A stretch of DNA of 64,000 nucleotides, taken from assembly GCF_033296635.1 (NCBI RefSeq), contig NW_026944036.1, forward strand, positions 186,001 to 250,000, written 5' to 3'. The notes under the pieces were generated by a model, which saw only the letters and a program-made list of their open reading frames with translations, made no database searches and was not told the DNA's origin. Positions within the stretch are counted from its first letter, which is position 1. Each line of letters opens with the position of its first letter. This DNA comes from Dichotomopilus funicola. Its lineage: Eukaryota; Ascomycota; Sordariomycetes; Sordariales; Chaetomiaceae. The position numbers and the translations under genes are program-made. Shown piece by piece: positions 1-10,898 of the stretch.

Positions 1-1
1 G

Positions 2-1351
2 AACCCGTTGTTGGGGTTTACGGCCGGGGACGCGCGGTTTGTGATTGCTATCGAGGGGCCGTTGTACTTTGTCGCTGTGAGCAAGCTTGGAGAAAGCGAC
101 GCACAGTTGCGTAGTCAGCTGGACGCGCTGTACATGCAGATCTTGTCGACGCTCACGCTGCCAACGCTCAAGAGCATTTTTGTGCATCGGCCGTCGACAG
201 ATTTGCGGAAGCCGCTGGAGGGGACGGAGTCGTTGCTGTCGTCGCTGGCGGACAGTTTCACCAAGGGGTCACCGTCGACGCTGCTGGGGGCGCTGGAGTG
301 TTTAAGGCTGAGGAAGTCGCAGCGGCATGCGATTAATAATGTTTTTTTGAAGTGCCGGAGTGAGAAGTTGTTGTATGGGCTGATTGTTGCCGGGGGGAAG
401 TTGGTGAGTGTGATCCGGCCGAGGAAACACTCGCTGCATCCGAGCGATTTGCAGCTTATTTTTAATATGCTGTTTGAGTCGGGGGGGATTCAGGCCGGGG
501 GTGGGGAGAGCTGGATTCCGTTGTGTCTGCCGGCGTTTAACAATCGGGGGTATCTGTATATGTATGTCAGTTTCTTTGACAGTGAGCTGGATGGTTCTCA
601 GCCAGGCCCTGAAACATCATCACCACCACAACCATCAGCAGCAACACCACCATCAGCAGAAGCAACCTCAGAAACAACAACAGAAGCAGCAGCAGAGCCG
701 GCAGCAGAACCAACCCCAGCAACAGAACCAACCCCAGCAACAGAACCAACCCCAGCAACAGAACCCCCAGAACCATCCCCACCCCCAAACGACGAAGCAA
801 TCGCCCTAATCCTCATCTCCCCCGACAAAGAATCCTTCTACGACCTGCAAGAAATGCGCACCAAACTCGCCGCCCAACTCACCACCCCCAAAACCAACCA
901 CCTCGCCCTGATCCGCACCGCCGCCCGCGCCGGCCGTCCCCGCATCCCCTCCATCGCCCCCGGCTCCCAAATCGCCCACTTCCTCTACAAGTCCCGCGCC
1001 AACGTCCAGTTCTGCATGTCCCCTTTGCCTTCCCGCCCTTCATCCCCGTCCCAGGACACACTCTCCGACAGAGAGGGGCTAGAAACGACATTAACAACCC
1101 GCCGCCGCCTAATGAGCATATACCACGAACTACACGCCTCCGTGCACGCGCGCCACGCTCACCTGCGGGTTCTGCACGCCGTGGCGTCGGACGCGGCGAG
1201 TTTGGCGTGGATCACACCGGTGTTTGAATTGTACTGTGTGGCGGGCCCGCATGTGTCGAGGACGGCGATGGCGCAGGGGGCGAATGCGGTGGTGCAGTGG
1301 GCGAGACGGGAGGAGGAGAGGTTGTTTATTATTGGGGGTGGGGTTTTTTGA
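2..1351 (+). CDS. mon1: Vacuolar fusion protein MON1, C-terminal part (5' truncated by window)
   Basis: Mon1 pairs with Ccz1 as the guanine-nucleotide exchange factor that activates Rab7/Ypt7 on late endosomes and vacuoles. The frame is open from the window edge, so the N-terminus lies outside; about 449 residues are present. Recognisable longin-like Mon1 stretches are FVIAIEGPLYFVAVSK, RKHSLHPSDLQLIFNMLFES, WIPLCLPAFNNRGYLYMYVSF and, near the end, the HLRVLHAVASDAASLAW region. Between the second and third conserved blocks lies an acidic Pro/Thr/Glu-rich insert (about residues 200-260), which includes three exact 18-bp tandem copies at 711-764 encoding PTPATE. No intron is needed. The stop is TGA at 1349-1351. 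Identification is by family resemblance from memory; the insert and C-terminal end are less certain to be typical. Confidence 0.85.
   Translation, partial: NPLLGFTAGDARFVIAIEGPLYFVAVSKLGESDAQLRSQLDALYMQILSTLTLPTLKSIFVHRPSTDLRKPLEGTESLLSSLADSFTKGSPSTLLGALECLRLRKSQRHAINNVFLKCRSEKLLYGLIVAGGKLVSVIRPRKHSLHPSDLQLIFNMLFESGGIQAGGGESWIPLCLPAFNNRGYLYMYVSFFDSELDGSQPGPETSSPPQPSAATPPSAEATSETTTEAAAEPAAEPTPATEPTPATEPTPATEPPEPSPPPNDEAIALILISPDKESFYDLQEMRTKLAAQLTTPKTNHLALIRTAARAGRPRIPSIAPGSQIAHFLYKSRANVQFCMSPLPSRPSSPSQDTLSDREGLETTLTTRRRLMSIYHELHASVHARHAHLRVLHAVASDAASLAWITPVFELYCVAGPHVSRTAMAQGANAVVQWARREEERLFIIGGGVF
711..764 (+). repeat. Three 18-bp in-frame tandem repeats inside mon1
   Basis: Three exact copies of an 18-bp unit (711-728, 729-746, 747-764) encode PTPATE each. 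They lie in the Pro/Glu-rich insert of the Mon1 protein, so copy-number change would preserve the frame. Confidence 0.9.
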
Positions 1352-1665
1352 TTACTCGGATGTGAACGAGTAAGGGGGAAGGGGGGAAGGGGGGAAGTGT
1401 GAGAGGAAGGAGGGTGAAAGGGTATGAGAAGGGAATCGAACAGGTTATATACGGTGATGGAAAGGGGTTGAGACTAGAATATACCATTTGTCTAGACCTA
1501 TTTATCTACCCATAATCCAAGTGATAGCCGTTGGCTCTGACAAACGATGAACACTTCCATCAACACCAACACTTCCTGTAACACTGAACCACTAACCACC
1601 CTATCGACTATCCTCCTCCTCAGTCCCCATCAACACCAACCCTGCCTTTCACAAGTAACCAAAGC
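1352..1665. other. Intergenic, mon1 3' flank
   Basis: No gene seen. It holds three G-tracts separated by AA (1374-1397), just after a GGGGGTGGGG run at the end of mon1, which together could form a G-quadruplex on the + strand. The rest is unremarkable. Confidence 0.5.
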
Positions 1666-2835
1666 TCACCTCCGCCGACCCCAGCGAGACGCAAACCCAA
1701 GCCTCAACCCACGTCTGGGCCTAGACCCAAACTTGGGCTTGAACTTGGACTCACACCTATACGTAGACTTCGCCCCTCCCCCCAAAACAACCTCCTTCAC
1801 CCGTCTCACCCACCCAACCACCCTTCCCTTCAACCTCGCCCCCCGACGAAGCCGTCTCAGATCCCAGTCCCCCTCTACCCTCTCCCCATCATCATACCCC
1901 CTCCCCCCAGCATCGTGCCCGACACCATCACCCCCCCTCCTCGCAGCCAAAAACCCCACATCCAAATCAGACATAGCAACAACTCTTCTTTCCAAATCCG
2001 GAAACCGGTTCATTAACCTGCGTAGGGCTCGGCCGTTGACTCGGCTGTGGGACGGGGATGTGGTTAGGAGATCTTGGAGGATGAGGTCCTTGGTTTTGGG
2101 GGGGTTGCCTGCGTGCCGTTTCTGGGGTTGGGTTGGTTGGTGTCGGGTCCGGGTTCGGAGGGAGGGTTGGTTGTTGCTGGTGATGCTGTGGTGGTGGTGG
2201 TGGTGGTGGTTGCGTCGTGGTGTTGGGTAACGGTACCGGTGGGTGTGGGTGCTGTACGAGGTTGAAGAGGGACCAGTTGGTCGCCCGCGTTGCTTGACGA
2301 GTGCGCCACGGGAGACTTTGAGTCTTAGTTTTTTCTCGGGGGGTGTATCGCTTGGTGTTTCGCTGCTAGAGTCGGTGGTTCTGGATAGCCTGGGCTCTGA
2401 GCCCTGCGAGGGAGAGGGGGATACCGTGGTACATGGACCCGCCTTGTGAGAAGGAGGCAGAGGCCAACCAGCACTCCGTCCTGTGTCTTTGTCAAAAGGC
2501 CAATCCAAAGTCCGACCCTGGCCGTCTGTTGAATCCAGGCTCCACGAGGATGACCGGCGCGACGCCCGTTTCCGCTTCTTCAACTTCTCAACACCCAGAG
2601 GCAGACTCACGACCCTCTGGCCCCGACTGACCACCGCATCTCCCAACGAGATATCCCTTTTCAGAATCACCGTCCCCGTCACGGAACAGCCCGAATCGTA
2701 CGCCGTCAAGGAAGATGCACCCCGACGATCCCGAGGGCTGTCGCTGAGCATCCAGTCGTGAGAATCTGTGCTCGTGGATTCGTCCGAGGAAGACGGCTTC
2801 CCGAGTGTGGTGGTGTCCAAGAATGTTGGCGTCAA
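1666..2835 (-). CDS. Hypothetical protein, low complexity; possibly the 3' part of a broken or spliced gene
   Basis: A minus-strand open frame of about 390 codons rich in Ser, Arg, His and Pro. No known domain is recognised; the least repetitive part is RALRRLMNRFPDLERRVV. The frame has no convincing ATG at its 5' end: the first possible codon at 2835 is TTG, and the first in-frame Met lies near 2750. Upstream, the same frame continues open to about 3095 and is interrupted only by a single TAG at 2839-2841. The sequence CTAG just before 2838 could be an intron acceptor, but I found no good in-phase donor, so a nonsense mutation is equally possible. An opposite-strand ORF (1547-2230) is lower in plausibility. 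Reality and boundaries are uncertain. Confidence 0.4.
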   Translation of the reverse strand: MTPTFLDTTTLGKPSSSDESTSTDSHDWMLSDSPRDRRGASSLTAYDSGCSVTGTVILKRDISLGDAVVSRGQRVVSLPLGVEKLKKRKRASRRSSSWSLDSTDGQGRTLDWPFDKDTGRSAGWPLPPSHKAGPCTTVSPSPSQGSEPRLSRTTDSSSETPSDTPPEKKLRLKVSRGALVKQRGRPTGPSSTSYSTHTHRYRYPTPRRNHHHHHHHSITSNNQPSLRTRTRHQPTQPQKRHAGNPPKTKDLILQDLLTTSPSHSRVNGRALRRLMNRFPDLERRVVAMSDLDVGFLAARRGGDGVGHDAGGRGYDDGERVEGDWDLRRLRRGARLKGRVVGWVRRVKEVVLGGGAKSTYRCESKFKPKFGSRPRRGLRLGFASRWGRRR

Positions 2836-3099
2836 CTTCTAGTCTCTGACATCGGACAAATCCCATCTCCCAGCCGGTGATCCGATACACGCTGAAGGCT
2901 TCCCATCTGACGGTCGCAAGGGGGTCGAGATCGGAACGTTGGCCATACGACCAAGACGAAGGTCAAGTGGGCAGCTCGCCGACCGAAGGTGCTCCATTGT
3001 TCCGTTTTGTACCCGACGAACTCTGGAATTAGACTTGCTGGGAGGGGTGCCGGGGTCGAGGAGAGGCACTGATTCTGGCCGGAGAAAGGGGCATCACTT

Positions 3100-4741
3100 G
3101 TGGCTGGTCAACCGATGTGACGGCGTGGTGGGTGATATCGGCTGTTGATATTAGAGAGATTCGCGATGTTTATTTTCTCTAAGACGGAAAACTTAAGAGG
3201 ACCCGCTTCAACGATTGGGAAAGAGCGAGGGCGTCCATCTTGCAGAGGAAACCATGGTAGGGAACCGAACTTGGAATGACAAAGGTTGTTTTCTTAAGAA
3301 GTCAGAGCATATCAATGAGGTTTACGATGTCAAAAACAAGATATCAAGGAGGGACCGATATCAAGTTTAGCCGCCAAGGAGACCGCGGTCAATCATTCCC
3401 CAACACATCTCCATGCCTTTAGAGGACTACTATGCAAGTAGTTAATCTCATGAGTCCACCACCCAAATATATTAAGCCTTCTAATTCATGCAACATCTCA
3501 TTCACCATCGCAGCGTTTTCTAGATCTCGGAAAAGCTCGCGCGGACCGTCAAGTCCCTGGGGCTCGTTCCGGCACGGGGCTGAACGCCCGCCCTGCCGTG
3601 GCCTCGCCGGCTCCCGATCAGGCAAGTCCCCGCCTTGGGGCGGTTGGGGTTTCAGGGGTTCTGGTGCGGAGGTGATTAGTGACATGCACGTGGAGATGTG
3701 GCCTTTCGTCCTTGGAGTGGCCAAACAATCCGGCCAAGGGCGTCGCAAGTTAGAAACGGTTTGGATTTGTAATGTCAAAAAGTAGCTGTCGAAGTTGCTG
3801 GAGGCTTTGGAATCTCGCTGCCTCGTTGATGATCTGACTGAGCACCGACCATTGTTTCCGCCATGGTGGCTCTCCTCAGCGGCCTGTTTTGGAGAATCGA
3901 AGCCAGATTCACGGAAATGGAAACGACTGAGGCGTGGCAGTCGGAGCCCCATTGTGGGGTTGCCGTTTGCTGGAAGGTGGGTCGATACTCAAACAGTGCC
4001 AATCCTACTGTGGTCGTCCCTTTCTTTACAAAGTCGTAACAGACTCGGGCCAACTGGCGCCATTAAACAAAGAGAGAAGAACTCGCACAACAAACCGCAC
4101 AGCAAACAAGTCTGCCAAACTCGAACACCGAAATAATCATCGAATCCTTAAAGGGTGTTCTTTGCGATATCTGGCCAACCACCACCGCTGGATCGACGTT
4201 CGGATTCAGCTGCCGCACGCTGTCCCAGTCCCTGAGCCCCACACGGTGTAATCCCCCGGCTTAAGACGGACCGCCACCCCACAGGAAGCCCGTTTCGGCG
4301 GTGTGGTTGGCCGCCAAGGCCGTCGAGAGGCTGAGCTGTGCGAAAAGACACCTGTTCAACTCGCCCGCGAATCTGCGTCTGTTGGCAGTGGGAGGATACA
4401 AGTAGCCTCAAACCGCTTCTTGCTTTTGACATCTTTGGATATTCTACGACAACTACATACCTTTCTCCCCATACCCATATACCCAACGGCCGATTTGCAT
4501 ACCAGTTTGGTATCGTTTTGGAATTCTATCCATTGGCCTTTCATCTGTCCTTTTTTCTGCCTTTAAGTAGCCCAGGGTAAGTGCTATCACCGCTGTCTCC
4601 GCCCGTTGCTGGGGACACGGGGACATTCCTGTGTATCCAACGCAATCCACATCCGCACAACCCCAACTTGCCCCCCAATTCCTCCGTCAACCTACAGTTT
4701 TGCTCACGCGCTTCTGAACAGAACAGGACCATCACATCAAA
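3100..4741. other. Long intergenic region upstream of PDI
   Basis: No gene can be supported. A minus-strand open stretch (3419-3952) and short + ORFs lack introns, domains and consistent composition. The last 170 bases form the PDI leader and contain a plausible 5' UTR intron: donor GTAAGT at 4577 and acceptors at 4697 or 4721, the latter preceded by a branch-like GCTCAC at 4702. Confidence 0.5.
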
Positions 4742-6390
4742 ATGCAAAAGATTCACAAGATCGCTCTCGGCCTGCTCGCTGCGGCGGCAGTTGCCACGGC
4801 GTCCGACGTTATCCAGTTGAAGAAGGACACCTTCGACGAGTTCGTCAAGGAGAACGACCTCGTCCTTGCTGAGTGTAAGCCGGACTCCGCCTGACGTCCC
4901 TCCGTCACGAACCAGACCATCCGTATGCTAATACACACCGGCACAGTCTTCGCCCCGTGGTGTGGTCACTGCAAGGCGCTCGCGCCCGAGTACGAGGAGG
5001 CCGCCACCACGCTCAAGGAGAAGAACATCAAGGTCGTCAAGGTCGACTGCACAGAAGAGGCCGAGCTCTGCCAAGAACAGGGCGTCGAGGGCTACCCGAC
5101 CCTCAAGGTCTTCCGTGGTCTTGACAACGTCACGCCCTACAAGGGCCAGCGCAAGGCCAATGCGTACGTTCCTCCCTCCTTCCGAAAGAGTTTGGACAAC
5201 AAGTCAACAGTGGCTAACACCCCCGCAGTATCACTTCCTACATGGTCAAGCAGTCGCTGCCCGCCGTCTCGGAGGTCACCAAGGACACCCTCGAGGAGTT
5301 CAAGAAGGCCGACAAGGTTGTCATTGTCGCCTACCTCGACGCCGAGGACAAGGCGTCGAGCGAGGTTTTTGGCGAGACCGCCGAGAAGCTCCGCGACAAC
5401 TACCCCTTCGGTGTGAGCACCGATGCGGCCCTGGCCGAGGCTGAGGGCATCAAGGTCCCCGCCGTCGTCCTCTACAAGGACTTCGACGAGGGCAAGGCCG
5501 TCTTCTCCGAGAAGTTCGACGCCGAGGCGATTGAGAAGTTCGCCAAGACTGCCGCTACCCCCCTCATCGGTGAGGTCGGCCCCGAGACCTACTCCGACTA
5601 CATGTCGGCTGGCATCCCCCTTGCCTACATCTTCGCGGAGACCGCGGAGGAGCGCAAGGAGCTCAGCGAGAAGCTCAAGCCCGTCGCTGAGGCCCAGCGC
5701 GGCGTCATCAACTTCGGCACCATCGACGCCAAGTCGTTCGGCGCGCACGCCGGCAACCTGAACCTCAAGACCGACAAGTTCCCCGCCTTCGCCATCCAGG
5801 AGGTGGTCAAGAACCAAAAGTTCCCCTACGACCAGGAGAAGGAGATCACCCTCGAGGCGATCCAGACCTTTGTCGACGACTTCGTCGCCGGCAAGATCGA
5901 GCCCAGCATCAAGTCGGAGCCCATCCCGGAGAGCCAGGATGGCCCCGTCTCCGTCGTCGTGGCTAAGAACTACAACGACATCGTCCTCGACGACACCAAG
6001 GACGTCCTGATTGAGTTCTACGCCCCGTGGTGCGGGCACTGCAAGGCGCTCGCCCCCAAGTACGAGGAGCTCGGCTCCCTGTACGCCAACAGCGAGTTCA
6101 AGGACCAGGTCGTCATCGCCAAGGTCGACGCCACCGCCAACGACGTGCCCGACGAGATCCAGGGCTTCCCCACCATCAAGCTCTACCCCGCCGGCGGCAA
6201 GGCCGAGCCCGTCACCTACTCCGGCCCCCGCTCCGTCGAGGACCTCATCAAGTTCATCGCCGAGAACGGCAAGTACAAGGCGTCTGTCGCGCAGCCCGAG
6301 GCTGAGGAGGCCACCGAGGCGGCTGAGGAGCCCGCCGCGGAGACCAAGACCGCCGAGGAGGCCAAGGAGTCGGACCACGATGAGCTCTAA
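4742..6390 (+). CDS. pdi1: Protein disulfide-isomerase (ER)
   Basis: Forms and rearranges disulfide bonds in proteins folding in the endoplasmic reticulum. Exons are 4742-4874, 4947-5163 and 5229-6390, giving 503 residues, the usual PDI length. The order a-b-b'-a' is visible: a signal peptide (KIALGLLAAAAVATAS), a first thioredoxin domain with APWCGHCKALAPEYEE, two redox-inactive domains, a second active site APWCGHCKALAPKYEE, an acidic Glu/Ala tail and the ER retention signal HDEL at the very end. Both introns (72 and 65 nt) have GT-AG ends, and joining them rebuilds the first active site (LAEF-FAPWCGHC). The ATG follows the context ATCAAA. A long antisense ORF over exon 3 is a GC-bias shadow. 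Confidence 0.97.
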
Positions 6391-7286
6391 AGAGAACGTT
6401 GACGTGGCGATTATGTCTTGATGTGTATTCTAGAAATGCGTCTCTTTTTTGGGTCATCTATCTCTTTTTTTTTTCCTCGTCAGGGGACTATGGGCACACG
6501 GGATGAAGCCCGGGATTCTAGGGTTTGGGTTTGATAAAACGAGCATCCGTGTAATGAAGTCTTTATGATTGATTGTCTTTCCTGTCTTTCTGTGAAATGT
6601 TGTCTCTGAAATACTGCAATGTCTCCTGTTCCAACTTGCATGCCACGCGATGCCAAATACATTCTGCCGGTATCTACCGCCAAAATTATCCTGTCTGTTA
6701 ATTCGTGCCCTGATTGGTCCATCACCCCGGCCCATCGAACATTGGACCCACCGTGACATGCGCACCCCTGCCAAAAGGATGCCCCTCGTTTCCGGCGTGC
6801 GCGAAGGAAGGCCAGGCTTGTCTGTCACTCTCACACGAGCACACGCCCGCGCCGTAACTGCCGCTGCCGCCAGCCAGTGAGTGAACTTGTCTGGCTGCGT
6901 TGACGCAAATAGATTACATTTTTCCGCCGGCCTGACCTTTTTTTTTTTTAGGTCTTCATTTTGCCTAGGTGTCTGACGCTTACCTACCCTACCCCCTTTT
7001 TTACATACATTTCCTCTTCCCTCGCACTTTGATTACTTCCTCTCTTTTTCTCCCCCACCTTCGACTTTCACCCCTCCTAGACACAGACAGGCTCAGGCAC
7101 AGGCACATAGGTAAAGGCAAAGGCATAGGCAAAGGCAGAGGCATTGTACACATCCCCTCGAACGATACGATACGAAACCTGACGGCCGAATAAACCGACC
7201 CGATTCCTACGACCTAAACACCAAAGAAAAAAAGACCGAACAACACCGACCCAAACCAACCCAAACAAACCAAACAACCCGAAAAG
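6391..7286. other. Intergenic between PDI and the small mitochondrial-type gene
   Basis: PDI 3' UTR followed by a pyrimidine-rich promoter or leader with T-runs and CA-rich, AAAC-rich sequence just before the next ATG. A minus-strand ORF at 6454-6834 has no supporting feature and is not annotated. Confidence 0.5.
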
Positions 7287-7803
7287 ATGGCACTCCCAAG
7301 GATCCTCGCCACCCGCGTCGGCACAACCGTCGGCACAACCTTCGCCCGCCGCACATTCAACACCTCAGTCCTCCGCCGGGACGCCGTGTCGGCGGGTGTG
7401 GCGCCCGTGGTGTCGGCTTCGCCTCTACCAGCGAGACGGCCGGTGGGGGCTTTGAGGGGGGGGTATGTCCTACTTCTCTTTTTTTGTTCCCTCCCTACCT
7501 CTTTTTCCTCCCTCGAAATTGTTTAGTTTGCGGAGCGAAAATGTGCAGCTGCTGACGTGATATGAAAAACAGGCTCTTCGGCTTCTTCCTCGGCAGCTCA
7601 CTCGCAGCCGGCGCGGTGTACTATTATGCGGTGCAGGAGTACAAGACGTCGAATGAGCTGCTGACGGAGGATATTTACGTGCGTGTTGCCATTTAGACTC
7701 TCTTCGTTTCTCTTCTTTGCAACTTCCATCCTTCCTTTTTCTCTTCTTTTACACTTCCCTTCTTCTTTTTGATATCGTTATTCTTTGTTTATTTGTTTGC
7801 CTA

Positions 7804-7859
<56 letters not shown>

Positions 7860-8324
7860 CCGACACTGCGACCTGCCTACCTGCTGCTCCCCTGGATAAC
7901 TACCGGCCTACCTGCGTTGCGGTTTTCGATCGATTTGCGGCATGGTTGTATAGATCTCGTGGAATTCTATATTAGATGGGATAAACAGGAGAAACGGAGG
8001 AAGATGGAAGAAAGAAAGATCTAGACGGCGGACAACCAGAGAAGAGAAGACTAGAGAAGAAGAAAGAGACTAGACTAGAAAAGACCGGAGGGTAATTATG
8101 CTGGTGTATTTCTCAGCTAGGAGGCTTAGCCGGCGAGGGTTGGGCGGTTTTGGTTCTGGCTGTGGCAGGCTGCGTCAGCGCGCGACTTGTTGAGACTCAG
8201 CAGAGACGGAAGACGGCTAACTGGATGCGATGGACAGGGCTTGCAAAATGCGGTCGACCGGTTGAGCAAGTATGTGGAGACGCTGGAGGATAAGATGGAT
8301 GCGTTGGAGAAGAGGAGGAAGTAA
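7287..8324 (+). CDS. Small mitochondrial-type membrane protein of unknown function
   Basis: Predicted 122 residues from exons 7287-7462, 7573-7678 and 8238-8324, all with matching phase. The N-terminus is basic and Ser/Thr/Ala/Arg-rich without acidic residues (TRVGTTVGTTFARR), as expected for a mitochondrial presequence. It is followed by one hydrophobic segment (LFGFFLGSSLAAGAVYYYAV) and a heptad-like helical C-terminus (LQNAVDRLSKYVETLEDKMD) ending in basic residues. I recognise the layout of a single-pass mitochondrial protein with a coiled coil, but cannot name the family. Intron 2 is unusually long for this locus (559 nt) and contains a CCTG microsatellite. Its acceptor GGACAG at 8232-8237 was chosen because it continues the frame into a coiled coil ending at TAA 8322. 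An additional exon inside that intron cannot be excluded. Confidence 0.7.
7804..7855 (+). repeat. (CCTG)13 microsatellite in intron 2
   Basis: Thirteen uninterrupted CCTG units lie inside the second intron of the small mitochondrial-type gene. They are preceded by CTA-CCTG-like variants and embedded in a pyrimidine-rich tract. Confidence 0.95.
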
Positions 8325-8758
8325 GGGAAATTGGTGAGTATGGGTTGGAACTGGGAGGGCGTTGAGTAGGATGGTTGGGTTGGGATATTGTTTTTCGGGC
8401 GTGGGATCGGTTCAAGTTGATAACAATCACGGCGTGGACTATGGGTTCTTTTGGTTTGTTTAAATTCATGGGTTTGCAAAAGTTAACTCGGCTCGATCTA
8501 ATTCTTATGTTGATCTTTAAATTTAGTAGTGGTTAAACTTATCAAACTCTGCTTCTCCTCTTCCTTTCCCCAGCTACCATAAAAACAGTGAAGTACCTAA
8601 TGTGAACATCAACTTCGACGTCACCAACTACACGTGTAGCTATCCAGGATGCCCCGGCCCGGTCCGGCATTGTGGGCCCGGCTCGGGCCTGTTTTAAATC
8701 TCCCGAGCTGCTGCAGCTGCAGCCCACTTCCACACCCCACCAACCTCAGTCCACCGCC
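8325..8758. other. Intergenic, leader of the zf-HIT gene
   Basis: Downstream flank of the small mitochondrial-type gene and upstream flank of the zf-HIT gene. No ORF with supporting evidence is present. Confidence 0.5.
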
Positions 8759-9994
8759 ATGAACAACTTTGGCGTCATCGAGCTCTCGAGCACCACCACC
8801 AAAAATGCACCAGGCTGGGCCTACGTGCCAGACACCGGGCCGGTGGTGCCCTCGGCGCTGCAGCCGGCAAATCGGAAACGCGCGCGCAATCAGCCAGCAC
8901 TGAGCCTGTCCGACCTTTCGGCGCGCGAAGAAACGAGAATCCGCAAGGACCTGGAAGCGCTCGACCGCGATAGCCACCGAGATGCCAGTATCCCGATACC
9001 GCCGCGGCCGGGTGGAAGCCGAGGTGCGTCTATCCTCAGGTCTTAGTGGGGAGAAGATCGTAACTAACCTAGAGCGCGAACAGCCCAGCACAAACACACC
9101 CCGAACGTGCGCAAAATCCTGCAGTCGCAAAAGACCTTTGCCAACCACCTCGACGACTACCAAGCGCTGCTCGCCCTCGCCGAGAGCAACCCGGCCGCCG
9201 CGGCCGCCGCCAACGCCGCCGCAGCACGAGACAAAGCGGCGACGCCCGTCGCAGTAACAGCAGCAGCAGCAGCATCAGCGGCTTCGAAGAGCGCGTCTCC
9301 CGCGCCAGCCCCTCCTGTTGTTAGCAAACGGTCTGCAGCAGCGGCAAAGCGAGCAGCGGCAAAGGAGAAACAGGAACAAGAAAGAAAAAAGGCCCGACAA
9401 ACTCCCAAAACCGAGCCAGAGGCAGAGACAAACCCCGAGCCGACCGCAGACGAACAAACCCAACCAGCCCAACCCACCGACATCGAAATGACCGATGCGC
9501 CAGCCACCACCGAACCAGACTCTACCACCACACAAACCCAAAACCCACCACCACCACAACCACAAGCACCACAGTCACCCCCCCAACCCCAAACCTACCC
9601 CCGCGACAGCGCCATCCTCCCCGCCTACGCCCAACCCCCACCACGCCCCCACCCAGGTGACGCCGACCCGTTACTCGTCTCCTACATCCCGCCCTTCCCG
9701 ACGGACGACGAACTCCGCGCGCTCATGACTGCGCCGCCGTTGAGTTATCTTGAGGCGAGGGCTAAGTGGGATGATGACGGTGGTGCTGGTCTTAATGATA
9801 AAGAGGAAGACGGAGGAGGAGGAGGAGGAGGGGGAGGGGGTTATGCACAGCAGCAGCGGTATCCGGTGAGGGTGTTTTGTGCGGTGTGTGGGTATTGGGG
9901 GAGGGTAAAGTGTATCAAGTGTGGGACGAGGGTGTGTGCGTTGGATTGTTTGGAGGCGCATCGGGAGGAGTGTGTTACGCGGTATGGGCTGTAG
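8759..9994 (+). CDS. vps71: Vps71/ZNHIT1-type zf-HIT protein (SWR1 chromatin-remodelling complex)
   Basis: Vps71 (Swc6) is a subunit of the SWR1 complex, which exchanges H2A for H2A.Z. Two exons, 8759-9023 and 9084-9994, give 391 residues. The short N-terminal block ends in IPIPPRPGGSR. The junction creates AQHKHTPNVRKILQSQKTFANHLDDY, typical of the conserved helix before the disordered part. The middle (residues about 125-300) is Ala/Pro/Gln-rich and low in complexity. The C-terminus carries the HIT zinc finger FCAVCGYWGRVKCIKC-GTRVCALDC-LEAHREEC, with paired Cys and a final His/Cys group, in the arrangement known from Vps71. Assignment to Vps71 rather than another HIT protein rests on the C-terminal position and the CGYWG motif. 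Confidence 0.88.
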
Positions 9995-10269
9995 GGAAAT
10001 AGATATGATACCCAGTGTGATATTGAGGTATGCTCGTCGGTTTGACTGCTATTTTGTGTGTATAGTGGATGCTACCCGTAGGTTGTGTCAAGACAACCAT
10101 CTTTCTTTCAAGATGCCACAGGCTTTCCAGCCTCTCCTCTCTTATCCTCTTCCGTTTTGTTCTCAGACCAGCCTTTTAAACCAACAACCGAGCCCGCTCT
10201 TGTAAACCCAATGCCCAACGCTTAACGCCACCCATGGATCACAAAAGAAAAAGACAGAGAATGAGAAAA

Positions 10270-10898
10270 TCAAACACCCCCCAAAGAAAACCAAACATCC
10301 CCCCCACCCGTCGCCACACCCACGCACCGTCCCTCCAGCCCCCCCTGCGGACACTGCTCCCTCGCGGCCGCCACACACCCCATCCACGCCTCCTTGCTCA
10401 CATTAATCCTCCTCCTCGAGATCCCTTCCATGGGCTGTTGCTGGCCCTCGTCGAGTGCTTCAAGCCGAAACACAGCACTGCCCACCCGACCCTCGGTGGT
10501 TTGCGGTAGTAGGGTCTGGCAGTGGCTTGCGTGCCGGCGGCCGGCGATGGAGGAGCAGATTGCTAGGGAGGCGGCGTGTTCGTCGTGGAGGAGGATTGTT
10601 CTACTCTGTATTAATACCTTGGCCACTCTCCTTTGCTCCTTTCAAGGGTAAAAGGAAGAACCTACGCAGAAGTATCGACACAGCGCACATCGCGGACAGC
10701 GTCGGGGTTGAGATGCACCTGCCGGCGGAGGGCGAGGCCTTCGTAGTAGGACTGGGGGACGGTCACGCGGCGTTGGTGGTATTTTTCGTACCAGGGCTCA
10801 GTGGGTGCTGCGTGGGTTGGGGTTGTGAGGGCGAGGAGGAGGGTGATTAGAGCGAGGGTGAGGGAGAGGGAGGAGATGTAGGTTGGTGGGCGGGTCAT
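10270..10898 (-). CDS. Small secreted cysteine-containing protein, unknown function
   Basis: Predicted 188 residues from exons 10666-10898 and 10270-10603 on the minus strand (intron donor GTAGGT, acceptor ACAGAG, 62 nt). The ATG at 10898 opens a clear signal peptide (LSLTLALITLLLALTTPTHA) with a likely cleavage before AAPTEP. The second exon has several Cys residues in SLAICSSIAG, HASHCQTLL, WMGCVAAAREQC and GRCVG. This pattern reminds me of Ecp2/Hce2-type secreted fungal proteins, but that is memory-based resemblance only. An alternative junction (donor GTGCGC, acceptor TACAG) also keeps the frame and would remove eight residues. No toxin activity is implied by the sequence. Confidence 0.6.

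Noticed and set aside
1547..2230. + strand ORF of 227 codons
   Set aside because: Low complexity ending in a poly-Trp run; the opposite frame is longer and more protein-like, though also doubtful.
3419..3952. 177-codon minus-strand ORF upstream of PDI
   Set aside because: No domain, no intron structure and no ATG evidence; one helical-looking end is not enough.
5137..6378. 413-codon minus-strand ORF opposite PDI exon 3
   Set aside because: Leu/Val/Gly/Asp-rich mirror of GC-rich third codon positions; PDI on the + strand is certain.
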